NCBI GenBank assembly: GCA_963830495.1
Contig: CAWHMS010000002.1
Coordinates: forward strand, 1,054,001-1,118,000
Origin: CAWHMS01 sp963830495
GTDB taxonomy: Bacteria; Actinomycetota; Actinomycetes; Propionibacteriales; Nocardioidaceae
Direction: 5' to 3'
Length of the DNA: 64,000 nucleotides
The position numbers and the translations under genes are program-made. The notes below the pieces were generated by a model, which had not been told where the DNA came from, made no database searches, and worked only from the letters and a program-made list of their open reading frames with translations. This document shows, in pieces, positions 17,680 to 26,032 of the stretch (position 1 is the stretch's first letter; each line of letters opens with the position of its first letter).

Positions 17680-18111
17680 TTACTGCGTGCCGGCGACGTA
17701 CGACGTCAGCTGGTCGCGCTCGAACTCGAGCTCCCCGATCCGGGACTTCACCACGTCGCCGATCGAGATGATGCCGTGCAGCTCGCCGTCGACCAGGACC
17801 GGGACATGGCGGATGCGATGTTCGGTCATGAGCCTCATCAGACCGTCGACGGTGTCCTCGAGCACCACCGTGCGGACGTCTTCGGTCATGATCTCGCCGA
17901 CGGACGAGTCGAGGATCTCCACCCCGCGCACAAGTGCGCGCACCACGTCACGCTCGGAGACGATGCCGGACACCGTGGTGCCGTCGGCGCTGACGACGAC
18001 TGCCCCGATGTTGTGATCGGCCAGCAGGTCGAGCAGCTCCCGCACAGTGGCCTCCGGATCCACCGTGACGACCATGTCGCCCTTGGTGTGGAGCACGTCC
18101 TTGATGCGCAT
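17680..18111 (-). CDS. CBS-domain-pair protein
   Basis: 143 residues made of two CBS domains: DMVVTVDPEATVRELLDLL with GAVVVSADGTTVSGIVSERD, and VRTVVLEDTVDGLMRLMTEH with HVPVLVDGELHGIISIGDVV. GGGAGG precedes the ATG at 18111. This short soluble type is common in actinobacteria and senses nucleotides; its target is unknown. Confidence 0.88.
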   Translation of the reverse strand: MRIKDVLHTKGDMVVTVDPEATVRELLDLLADHNIGAVVVSADGTTVSGIVSERDVVRALVRGVEILDSSVGEIMTEDVRTVVLEDTVDGLMRLMTEHRIRHVPVLVDGELHGIISIGDVVKSRIGELEFERDQLTSYVAGTQ

Positions 18112-18201
18112 CGGGCCTCCCGAACTCGTCCCCTCTCCGGTGACACCTGAGACTATCGCCGCGCGGGCTCGCGCGACACCATCGCGCGCCGGACTGTCAC
18201 A

Positions 18202-18972
18202 ATGGCCGCGGTGACCGCACTCCTGGACAGCACGACCGACCTCACCCGGCGCCGCCCCTGGCCGGCGGCGGCCATCGGGTTCGTCGTCGTCGGCTGGATC
18301 ACTCTGGTCCTGCTGCTCGACGCCGACGGTTCGCTGGCGTCGCAGCGCTGGAGCGGGGTGGCGACCTGGTCGGTCCTCATCGTGATCCTGGCGCGTGAGT
18401 CGGCTCTCGTGCGCGTACAGACGATGGTCGTGGTCGCCTTCGCCACCGCTGTCGAGTACACCTTCTCGCCGCTGCTCGAGGTCTACACCTACCGCTTCGA
18501 CAACGTGCCGATGTACGTGCCGCCCGGGCACGGCCTGGTCTACCTGGCAGCGCTGGCGATCGGCCGGACCGCCTTCGTCCGGGCTCGCCAGGACCTCCTG
18601 ACCGCGGCGGTCATCGTCGTCGGTGGGGTCTACGCGACGTACGGCGTGACGGTGGCCGAGCGCACCGATGCCTTGGGCGCCTTCTGGTACCTGTGCCTGG
18701 TCGGCTTCCTGCTCTGGGGCCCCTCCCGCCGCTTGTATATCGGCGCCTTCGTCGTGGTGACCTATCTCGAGGTCGTCGGTACGGCGCTCGGTGCCTGGAC
18801 CTGGCAGACGCACGACCCGACCGGGCTGGTCGCGATCGGCAACCCGCCGTCGGGGGCTGCCGGCGGCTACGGCTGGTTCGACCTCGCCGCGCTGCTGGCG
18901 GCGCCATGGCTGGTGCGGTCCTGGTGGCGGGTCAGCGCGCGCCGTCGTCTGGCAGTGGAGCCTGCTGGCTGA
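18202..18972 (+). CDS. Conserved seven-helix membrane protein
   Basis: 256 residues, about seven helices. Distinctive outer or pore-facing segments are EYTFSPLLEVYTYRFDNVPM, VPPGHGLVYLAALAIGR and GNPPSGAAGGYGWFD; the Gly-His and Asp residues look conserved, but the family function is not recognised. CACAAT at 18198-18203 is seven bases before a GTG at 18211, so translation may start at 18211 rather than 18202. Its last 41 bases overlap the end of hisN on the other strand. Confidence 0.7.
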   Translation: MAAVTALLDSTTDLTRRRPWPAAAIGFVVVGWITLVLLLDADGSLASQRWSGVATWSVLIVILARESALVRVQTMVVVAFATAVEYTFSPLLEVYTYRFDNVPMYVPPGHGLVYLAALAIGRTAFVRARQDLLTAAVIVVGGVYATYGVTVAERTDALGAFWYLCLVGFLLWGPSRRLYIGAFVVVTYLEVVGTALGAWTWQTHDPTGLVAIGNPPSGAAGGYGWFDLAALLAAPWLVRSWWRVSARRRLAVEPAG

Positions 18973-19822
18973 GCCGCTGCCGTCGCGCGCTCAGATCGTG
19001 CACCTGGCCGCCGGCGGTCGCCTGCCCGTCATCGCCGCGCTCGCCCATGAGCCTCAGGACCTCCTCGTGTAACGGGCCGTTGGTGGCCAGCGCGTCGCCG
19101 CCCCCCGGTCCGTCGATGCCTGCCAAGCTCGTGAACCTGCCGCCGGCCTCCTGCACCACGGCAGCGACGGCCGCCATGTCGTGCAGGTGCAGCTCCGGCT
19201 CGAGCGCGACGTCGACCGCGCCCTCGGCGACGAGCATGTAGGACCAGAAGTCGCCGTACGCGCGGCTGCGCCAAACCCGGCGCAGCAGCGTGACGAACTC
19301 CTCCAGGCGCCCATGCCGATCCCACCCGGTCAACGACGAGTAGGAGAGCGAGGCGTCCTCGAGCAGAGAGACGTCGGAGACCCGGCAGGGTTGGGCGGAG
19401 AACAGGCTCTTGCCGGTCCATGCGCCGCCACCCTGGGACGCCCACCAGCGCCGGCCGAGCGCCGGGGCGGAGACGACGCCGGCCACGACCTCGTCCTCGA
19501 CCATGAGCCCGATGAGGGTGGCCCACACCGGCACGCCGCGGACGAAGTTCTTGGTGCCGTCGATCGGGTCGACCACCCACCGGCGAGGACCCCAACCGGA
19601 GGCGCCGCCCTCCTCACCCAGCACGGCGTCACGTGGCCGAGCGCGACCGAGCGTACGCCTGATGCCCTCCTCCACGCCCTTGTCGGCATCGCTCACCGGC
19701 GTGAGATCCGGCTTGGTGACCACGTGCAGATCCTGGGCCTTGAAGCGGTGCATGGTCAGCGAGTCCGCATCGTCGGCCAGCAGGTGGGCCAGCCGCAGGT
19801 CGTCGGTGTGGTCGGAGGGCAT
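18932..19822 (-). CDS. hisN: Histidinol-phosphatase, inositol monophosphatase family
   Basis: 296 residues. Metal and catalytic motifs of the IMPase superfamily are present: KPDLTPVSDADK, GEEGG, WVVDPIDGTKNFVRGVPVWA and HLHDMAAV. VRGVPVWATLIGL after the DPIDGT motif is typical of actinobacterial HisN, which makes histidinol in histidine synthesis; a general inositol-phosphatase activity is the alternative. A TACGCT box seven bases before the ATG suggests leaderless expression. The C-terminal tail after residue ~265 is long and polar. Confidence 0.85.
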   Translation of the reverse strand: MPSDHTDDLRLAHLLADDADSLTMHRFKAQDLHVVTKPDLTPVSDADKGVEEGIRRTLGRARPRDAVLGEEGGASGWGPRRWVVDPIDGTKNFVRGVPVWATLIGLMVEDEVVAGVVSAPALGRRWWASQGGGAWTGKSLFSAQPCRVSDVSLLEDASLSYSSLTGWDRHGRLEEFVTLLRRVWRSRAYGDFWSYMLVAEGAVDVALEPELHLHDMAAVAAVVQEAGGRFTSLAGIDGPGGGDALATNGPLHEEVLRLMGERGDDGQATAGGQVHDLSARRQRLSQQAPLPDDGAR

Positions 19823-19829
19823 GGTCGTC

Positions 19830-19835
19830 AGCGTA
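19830..19835 (-). promoter_or_regulatory. -10 box for leaderless hisN start
   Basis: TACGCT on the minus strand, seven bases before the ATG at 19822. Confidence 0.5.
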
Positions 19836-19996
19836 CGACGGTGCCGCCTTGCCCCCTAGCCTGACGCGCGCCTGCGGGCTGCGAGCCCTCGCACCCGCCG
19901 CAGGCCGCTGCGTGGGTGGTTGTGGAGCGGAGTCGGCGCGTCATGGCACGATGACGAGACGACGAGTGCACCGCGTGTCTCGGGGAAGGGACGGTC

Positions 19997-20479
19997 ATGT
20001 TCGACGAGGTCAACGGACTCCCGCTGCACCCGCTCGCGGTGCATGCGGCGGTCGTTGTGGTGCCGCTCGCCGCCCTGATGGGCGTGCTGTTCGTCGTACC
20101 GCGGACACGTGCGTGGGCACGCATTCCCTTCGTGGTCTCGGCTGTGGCCTCGGTGCCGATCGTCTTCGTCGCCAAGGAGAGCGGGCAGAGTCTCGAGTCG
20201 GCGCTGGCCTTGGGCGGCGACGTTGCTCGGCTGGTCGACGAACACGCCGAACGTGCCGACCTGTTGTTCATCCTGGTGATCGCGTATGCCGTCGTCGCGG
20301 TGCTGGCCGTGTTGGCGCATCGTTCGCGCGGCATGAGCAAGGCGCTCTCGCAGGCGCTCTCGCTGCTGGTGATCGTGGGCGCGGTGGCAGTCGCGTACCA
20401 GACGTACCGCGTGGGCGACATCGGCTCGCGAGCAGTTTGGAACCCGAGTGACACGGCGGACTTCAGCAGCACCGACTGA
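19997..20479 (+). CDS. DUF2231 membrane protein
   Basis: 160 residues with four hydrophobic helices. MFDEVNGLPLHPLAVHAAVVVVPLA is the family's opening, where the His residues may bind a metal or haem (family speculation). VDEHAERAD follows before the third helix. Function unknown. It faces rsgA tail to tail with a ten-base gap. Confidence 0.82.
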   Translation: MFDEVNGLPLHPLAVHAAVVVVPLAALMGVLFVVPRTRAWARIPFVVSAVASVPIVFVAKESGQSLESALALGGDVARLVDEHAERADLLFILVIAYAVVAVLAVLAHRSRGMSKALSQALSLLVIVGAVAVAYQTYRVGDIGSRAVWNPSDTADFSSTD

Positions 20480-20489
20480 CCCGCCATCA

Positions 20490-21494
20490 TCACTCGCCGG
20501 GGCTGCGCTCCCGGCTGGCCAGGAGCCGGCGGAAGGACCGGACCCGGTCCGCGTCGACCCGTCCGTCCCTGGCTGCGTCGTCGAGTGCGCACTCCGGCTC
20601 GCTCGCCGCGTGCGTGCAGCCGCGGGGGCAGTCGGCGGTGGCTTCGTCGAGGTCGTCGAAGGCCTTGATCAGGTGAGCCGGTTGTACGTGCGCGAGCCCG
20701 AACGATCGGATGCCGGGCGTGTCGATCACCCAGCCCCCGAAGGGGAGCTCGATCGCGACCGCCGACGTCGAGGTGTGGCGCCCACGTCCGGTGACCGCGT
20801 TGACGTGGCCGATGGCCCGGTCGGTGCCGGGCACGAGCGCGTTGACCAGCGTGGACTTCCCGACCCCGGAGTGTCCGACGAAGACGCTGACCTGGTCGCG
20901 CAGCAGGGCTGTCACGCCGGACAGGTCGCTCCCGCGCTCGACCGCCACGGAGGTGACGCCCAGCGGGCGATACGTCGACAGCAGCTCGGTCGGGTCGGCC
21001 AGGTCGGTCTTGGTCAGGCAGAGCAAGGGCCTCATGCCGGCGTCGTACGCCGCGACCAGAGCGCGGTCGATCAGGCGCGGACGCGGCTCCGGATCGGCGA
21101 CGGCCGTCACGATGACCAGCTGGCCCGCGTTGGCGACGACGATCCGCTCCACCGGATCGTCGTCGTCGGCCGACCGGCGCAAGACCGTCTCACGCTCCCG
21201 GACCTCGACGATGCGAGCCAGGCTCCCCACCGAGCCGGACACGTCTCCGACCAGCCGGACCGAGTCGCCGACCACGACCCCCTTGCGCCCGAGTGGCCTC
21301 GACTTCATCGCGGTCACCGTCGTGTGGGCCTCGGAGGTCCCGGCGACCCGGACCGTGTAACGACCACGGTCGACGCGTACGACCAGGCCGTCGACGGCGT
21401 CGTCATAGCTGGGGCGATCCTTGGTGCGCGGCCGGGTGCGTCGACGCGGCCGGTCGAAGCTGCTCGGGTCGTTGACGTCGCGGACCGGCGTCAC
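20490..21494 (-). CDS. rsgA: Ribosome small-subunit-dependent GTPase A
   Basis: 334 residues. An OB-fold N-terminus is followed by a circularly permuted GTPase: TKTD (G4) comes before GHSGVGKSTLVN (G1) and IDTPGIRSFGL (G3). The C-terminal zinc site CPRGCTH...C is complete. RsgA checks late 30S assembly. The GTG overlaps the stop of aroA (GTGA), an arrangement common in actinobacteria. Confidence 0.95.
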   Translation of the reverse strand: MTPVRDVNDPSSFDRPRRRTRPRTKDRPSYDDAVDGLVVRVDRGRYTVRVAGTSEAHTTVTAMKSRPLGRKGVVVGDSVRLVGDVSGSVGSLARIVEVRERETVLRRSADDDDPVERIVVANAGQLVIVTAVADPEPRPRLIDRALVAAYDAGMRPLLCLTKTDLADPTELLSTYRPLGVTSVAVERGSDLSGVTALLRDQVSVFVGHSGVGKSTLVNALVPGTDRAIGHVNAVTGRGRHTSTSAVAIELPFGGWVIDTPGIRSFGLAHVQPAHLIKAFDDLDEATADCPRGCTHAASEPECALDDAARDGRVDADRVRSFRRLLASRERSPGE

Positions 21495-22765
21495 GCCAGC
21501 ATCGCCGTCCAGGCGTCAGCGAAGTCGGGATGCGTCTTGTCGGTCGTGGCGATGTCGTCGATCTCGATCCCCTCGACCCGCAGCCCGAGGACGGCTGCGG
21601 CATGGGCCATCCGGTGGTCGTCATACGTGCCGACCCGGCCGCCGGTGAGCACCGTGGGTCGCACCTCGAGGCCGTCGTCGGTCTGCCGGACGTCGCCACC
21701 GAGCCGGTTGAGCTCCGCGCTGAGTGCTGCCAGGCGATCGGTCTCGTGGCCCCGGAGGTGCGCGATACCGCGCAACCGCGAGGGGCTGTCGGCGAACGCG
21801 GCCACAGCGGCGACCACCGGAGCGAGCTCGCCGACGTCGTGCAGGTCGAGATCCACACCGTCCAGGTGGCGGCCCGTGATCGTGAGCCCGGCGTCGTCGA
21901 GCAGTACGTCGGCGCCGAACGCGTCGAAGATCTCGCGCAGTCGGTCGCCGGCCTGGGTGGTGCGGCCGGGCCAGCCCGGCACGGTGACCGACCCGGCCGT
22001 GACGGCGGCCGCCGCCAGGAACGGTGCGGCGTTGCTCAGGTCCGGCTCGATGACGATGTCTTGAGCGACCGGGACGGTCGGCGTCACCACCCATCGATCG
22101 GGCTCGCTGTCGTCGACCTCGACCGACCGCTCCCGCAGCATCGCCACGGTCATCTCGACGTGCGGCAGGGACGGCATCGGCTTGCCGTCGTGGCGTACGT
22201 CGATGCCAACGTCGTAGCGGCAGCCCGCCAGCAGCAGCGCCGACACGAACTGGCTGGACGCGGACGCGTCCAGCGTCACCACGCCGCCGCGGACCGACCC
22301 TTCACCGTGCACGGTGAAGGGCAGGGCTTCGGCGGCTGCCGGCGAGAGGTCGACCCCGAGGTCGCGGAGCGCCCGAAGGATCGGTCCCATCGGCCGCTCT
22401 CGGGCGCGCGGGTCGCCGTCGAAGTCGACCGCCCCGGAGGCGAGCGCGGCCACCGGCGGGACGAACCTCATCACGGTGCCCGCCAGGCCGCAGTCGACCC
22501 CCGCTGGTCCCCGCAGCGGCGACGGCTGCACGGTCACCAGGTCGTCGTCGACCTCGATCGAGACTCCGAGACGGCGCAGTGCCGCGAGCATCAACTGGGT
22601 GTCGCGGGCCAGCAGCGGACGGGAGATGCGCGACGAGCGGTCGCTGAGCGCCGCCAGCAGCAGCGCGCGGTTGGTCATCGACTTCGAGCCGGGCAGCGGG
22701 ACTCGTGCCCTGACCGGGCCGCGCACCGAGGGTGCCGGCCACCCGGTCGTCGTGGCGGGGCTCAC
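21491..22765 (-). CDS. aroA: 3-phosphoshikimate 1-carboxyvinyltransferase (EPSP synthase)
   Basis: 424 residues. Substrate motifs are intact: LPGSKSMTNRALLLAAL near the start, LAGTVMRFVPP, DASASSQFVSALLL, and the closing THPDF. It joins shikimate-3-phosphate and phosphoenolpyruvate in aromatic amino acid synthesis. GTG start. It leads the aroA-rsgA pair. Confidence 0.95.
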   Translation of the reverse strand: MSPATTTGWPAPSVRGPVRARVPLPGSKSMTNRALLLAALSDRSSRISRPLLARDTQLMLAALRRLGVSIEVDDDLVTVQPSPLRGPAGVDCGLAGTVMRFVPPVAALASGAVDFDGDPRARERPMGPILRALRDLGVDLSPAAAEALPFTVHGEGSVRGGVVTLDASASSQFVSALLLAGCRYDVGIDVRHDGKPMPSLPHVEMTVAMLRERSVEVDDSEPDRWVVTPTVPVAQDIVIEPDLSNAAPFLAAAAVTAGSVTVPGWPGRTTQAGDRLREIFDAFGADVLLDDAGLTITGRHLDGVDLDLHDVGELAPVVAAVAAFADSPSRLRGIAHLRGHETDRLAALSAELNRLGGDVRQTDDGLEVRPTVLTGGRVGTYDDHRMAHAAAVLGLRVEGIEIDDIATTDKTHPDFADAWTAMLA

Positions 22766-22774
22766 CGGGCCAGC

Positions 22775-23947
22775 CTATCGGCGGTGTCGGTGGCTGCCCT
22801 GGCCCGTGATGGCGGTCGCCACGCTCGCGGCCACCAGGGTGGTGATGGGTACGGCGGCGATGATGCCCAGACTGCCCACCATGCCGCGCATCAGCTCGAT
22901 GGCCACGCCGTCGGTCAACCCCACCTCGATCAGGTTGGCCTCGACGGCGGAGTAGGTGAGCAGCAGCGGAAGCGCAGCGCCGGTATAGGCGAGGATCAGC
23001 GTGTTGACGGTGGCGGAGACGTGGGCTCGCCCGATCCGCATCGCGCTGGCGAAGACCTCGGCCCGCCCGGCCTTCCGGTCGGTGCCGGCGACCTCCCAGA
23101 CCGCTGCCGCCTGGGTCACGGTCACGTCGTCGAGCACGCCGAGCGCCCCGATGATGACGCCCGCCAGCAGCAGCCCCTCGAACTGCACGTCCGGCACCAC
23201 CTGGAGCAGCACCCGGTTCGAGTCGTCGCTGAGTCCGGTGAACCGCGCGAGGTCGGTGAAGAGCAGGCCCAGCGCCGCGGTGATGGCGAGCGACACGAGG
23301 GTGCCGATCAACGCCACCGAGGTCATGGCGTTGACTCCGTGCGACACGTAGAGCACCAAGGTCATGATGAACGACGCGGCCACGACCGCCACCAGGAGCG
23401 GGTTCTCACCGTGGGCGATCGCCGGGAGGACGAACCAGAAGACGACGCCCAGCGAGATCGCCAGGCCGATCAGGGAGCCGACACCCTGCCAGCGGGAGAG
23501 GAAGACGACCGCCAGCACGAAGACCACCACGAGGGCAGCCATCGTGAGAGACCGGTCGAAGTCGTACCAGACGTACTGCTGGTCAGGTGGGGCGTCTGCG
23601 GCATAGGCCTGCACCACCTTGTCGCCGACGTCGACCTCGGGCGCGTTGGCGCCGTACGGGAGCCCGGCCTCGACGGTTTCACCGCCGTCGCCCTCGGACA
23701 GCTCGACGGCGCCACGGCGGCAGTCCGCCGGAAAGCCGCGCGGACAGTCGAGGATCTCCACCACCTCACCGGTGACCTTCTCGGCAGTGAAGCGCTCCGT
23801 GCCCTCGACCTGCTCGTCGGGCGGTCACAGCAGGACGATGCCCACCAGCGTCACGAGGAAGAACGGTATGAGGACGACGAGCAGTGCCGTGCGTACCCGG
23901 GACGGGAGCGGTCCGAGGGACAGGTCGTCCGACCCGTGACCGTGCAC
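22775..23947 (-). CDS. YibE/F family membrane protein, interrupted by in-frame TGA
   Basis: Reading from a GTG at 23947 gives VHGHGSDDLS, a first helix (ALLVVLIPFFLVTLVGIVLL), then TGA at 23825-23827 and, in the same frame, PPDEQVEGTERFTAEKV and the whole YibE/F core with seven to eight helices (IGALGVLDDVTVTQAAAV, GRAHVSATVNTLILAYTG). Relatives have Trp before the PP, so one base (TGG to TGA) breaks the gene. Translation could restart at 23764, giving 329 residues without the first helix. The gene begins four bases after the DoxX stop. Function unknown in the family. Confidence 0.8.
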
Positions 23948-23950
23948 AGG

Positions 23951-24442
23951 TCAGTGCGACGTGAGACTGGTGACGCTCTCCTTCGCGTGCCGGGCCTGGC
24001 GCTTGGCGCGCCAGGCGAGGCTCGGCCGACCCTCCGTGTCGACGCTCGCGAGGAGCAGCGCGCCCATCATGGAAACGTTCTTGAAGAAGTGGCTGCGCTG
24101 ATTGGCCTTGAGCCGTGGATCGGACTCGTCCCAGTAGCGGTGACCACCCCATGTCGTCGGCACCAGGCTCGCCGCAAGCGCGAGCGAGGCTAGCCGTGGC
24201 ATCCGGCCGGTCGCCAGCATCGAACCGGCGACGATGTCGAGCACGGCGTTGGCCTGCACCAGCCGCGTGGAGTCGACCTGGATCGGGAGCGAGGCCGTGG
24301 CACGCTCGATCGTCGGTCCGAGCCGGTCGGTCACCGGTGCGGCGCGCTCGGCCAGTGCGTCTGCGTTCGTGAGGGCGTTGATGCCGCCGGTCACGAACGT
24401 GGCGGCCATCATCGGGCGGGCGATCAGTCGGACCAGCGTCAT
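23951..24442 (-). CDS. DoxX family membrane protein
   Basis: 163 residues, four helices. The opening LVRLIARPMMAATFVTGGINAL and ALAASLVPTTWGGHRYWD fit the DoxX/SURF4-like family, seen near redox and thiosulfate-oxidation genes; the exact role is unknown. An AAGAAT box lies six bases before the ATG. Confidence 0.85.
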   Translation of the reverse strand: MTLVRLIARPMMAATFVTGGINALTNADALAERAAPVTDRLGPTIERATASLPIQVDSTRLVQANAVLDIVAGSMLATGRMPRLASLALAASLVPTTWGGHRYWDESDPRLKANQRSHFFKNVSMMGALLLASVDTEGRPSLAWRAKRQARHAKESVTSLTSH

Positions 24443-24457
24443 GACGCCATTCTTACC

Positions 24458-25771
24458 TCACGGTGCGAGCCGGTGCAGATCGCGGGGGAAGAGCGAGACC
24501 TCGCGGATGTTCTCCGCCCCGACCACTCTGCTCACCCAGCGCTCGAGCCCGATCGCGAAGCCGCCGTGCGGAGGTATCCCGTAGCGGAACGCCTCGAGAT
24601 AGCCGGCGTACGGCGCCAGGTCCTGTCCCCGCCGGGTGAGCGCGTCCACGTAGTCGGCGTACCGGTGCAGCCGCTGGGCGCCACTGACGAGCTCGACGCC
24701 ACGGAAGATCAGGTCGAACGACCGCGACCACTGCGGGTCGGTCGGTTCCGGGTGGCTGTAAAACGCGCGGTGCGCGGTCGGGTAGCCCTCGACCACGACG
24801 AAGTCGCTGCCATGGGTCGCCTTTGCCCAGTCTCCGACGGCCCGCTCGTGCACCGGTGCCAGGTCGGGCTCGTCGGCCGGGGCGCTGGCGATCGCCAGGG
24901 CTTCGCTGAAGTGGATGACCGGGATCTCGGCGGGTACCTCGGGTACGTCGGCGGCCAGTGCCTGCACCGCGTCCGCTGCGCGCTCCAGGATGCCTGCGAC
25001 CATGCCGGCCACGACGTCGCGCAGCACCGACACGACCTCGCGATGGTCCTCGATGAAGCCGAGCTCGACGTCGAGGGAGACATACTCAGCCAGGTGCCGG
25101 ACGGTGTCGTGGGGTTCGGCGCGAAAGACCGGCCCCACCTCGTAGACCCGCTCGAAGACGCCGACCAGCACCTGCTTGTAGAACTGGGGTGACTGTGCGA
25201 GGTAGGCCGGCCGGCCGAAGTAGTCGACGGCGAAGACGTTGGCGCCGGACTCGGTGGCGGACTCGACCAGCTTGGGCGACTGCACCTCGGTGAAGCCCTG
25301 GGCGTCCAGCGTGTCACGGAAGCCGCGCATCGAGGCTGCCGCGATCTGCCAGCTCGCCTGCTGACGCGGATGGCGGGTGGTGACCTGGGCGTTGTCGAGC
25401 ATGGTGGGCAGCCCGGCGGAGACCGTCGGGCGCCAGATCTCGATCGGTGGCGTCGCCGACGGCTCGCTGAGCGCTCGGAGCACAGGGTCCACGACCTCGA
25501 CGCCGCCCGGCGCCTGGCCGTTGGTGCTGGTGGTGCCGACGACCTCGACGGCGGTCTCCTCACTGAGCGCATCGACCACGGCGAGGGACGCCTCACCTCG
25601 CACGACCACCTGGGCCAGTCCCGACCGGTCGCGGAGCACCACGAAGGCCAGCCCGCTCAACCGGCGCCGGCGGTGGAGCCAGCCGCTGAGCCGGACGCTG
25701 GTGCCGGGACGGTCGGCGTACGTCGCGAGATCGACGGCCAAGGTACGGGGGAGCGTCGGTGCGTGGACCAT
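24458..25771 (-). CDS. aspS: Aspartate--tRNA(Asp/Asn) ligase, archaeal-type non-discriminating
   Basis: 437 residues. An OB-fold anticodon domain (VRLSGWLHRRRRLSGLAFVV) is followed by a class II core: motif 2 GPVFRAEPHDTVRHLAEY and motif 3 GGFAIGLERW. It lacks the long bacterial insertion domain, so it is the short archaeal type, which in bacteria usually charges both tRNA-Asp and tRNA-Asn; a GatCAB amidotransferase would be needed for Asn-tRNA. The ATG at 25771 has AGGAGG before it, and that site is sequestered in the T-box leader just upstream. Confidence 0.9.
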   Translation of the reverse strand: MVHAPTLPRTLAVDLATYADRPGTSVRLSGWLHRRRRLSGLAFVVLRDRSGLAQVVVRGEASLAVVDALSEETAVEVVGTTSTNGQAPGGVEVVDPVLRALSEPSATPPIEIWRPTVSAGLPTMLDNAQVTTRHPRQQASWQIAAASMRGFRDTLDAQGFTEVQSPKLVESATESGANVFAVDYFGRPAYLAQSPQFYKQVLVGVFERVYEVGPVFRAEPHDTVRHLAEYVSLDVELGFIEDHREVVSVLRDVVAGMVAGILERAADAVQALAADVPEVPAEIPVIHFSEALAIASAPADEPDLAPVHERAVGDWAKATHGSDFVVVEGYPTAHRAFYSHPEPTDPQWSRSFDLIFRGVELVSGAQRLHRYADYVDALTRRGQDLAPYAGYLEAFRYGIPPHGGFAIGLERWVSRVVGAENIREVSLFPRDLHRLAP

Positions 25772-25950
25772 GAGGGACACCTCCTGGGGAGTCGAGCAGC
25801 CCCGGAGGCGTGGGCGACGGGCAAATTCGCGGTGCCACCACACCTTCGTCGGCGTCGCTGACGAAGCCGACCTCGTTGAACACGGCTCAGGAGTGTCTTC
25901 GGGGCGGGGTCGAAGTCCGCCTTCTCAGCTCCCGGCGGCTCTCTGTGCTT
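25772..25950 (-). promoter_or_regulatory. T-box riboswitch controlling aspS translation
   Basis: On the minus strand, AGAGAG then a CCGCC/GGCGG stem, a candidate specifier GAC (Asp, 25909-25911), and the T-box bulge TGGCACC (25831-25837) between GTGG-GCG and CGC-CCAC pairing arms. The same CCAC can instead join ACGCCTCC, which pairs with the ribosome site GGAGGTGT, strengthened by GGGG/CCCC. Uncharged tRNA bound at the bulge would free the ribosome site. This is the translational type known from actinobacterial ileS; finding it on aspS is less usual. Confidence 0.88.
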
Positions 25951-25993
25951 GCGACGTACCCGCGCCTACTTGGTTCCGTCGACGCCAGGAGCG

Positions 25994-25999
25994 AGTCTA
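25994..25999 (-). promoter_or_regulatory. -10 box of the aspS T-box transcript
   Basis: TAGACT on the minus strand, upstream of the T-box. It predicts a leader of about 215 bases before aspS. Confidence 0.5.
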
Positions 26000-26032
26000 A
26001 GCCAGCGCGACTCGAGAGTGCGATCGGTTTCG

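Noticed and set aside
23825..23827. TGA in yibE/F as selenocysteine or recoded Trp
   Set aside because: TGA ends most genes here, often in GTGA/ATGA overlaps, and no selenocysteine insertion element or cofactor gene was seen.
21530..24193. An 887-codon open frame on the plus strand
   Set aside because: It covers aroA and yibE/F in antisense, has no recognisable domain, and is explained by GC-rich codon bias.
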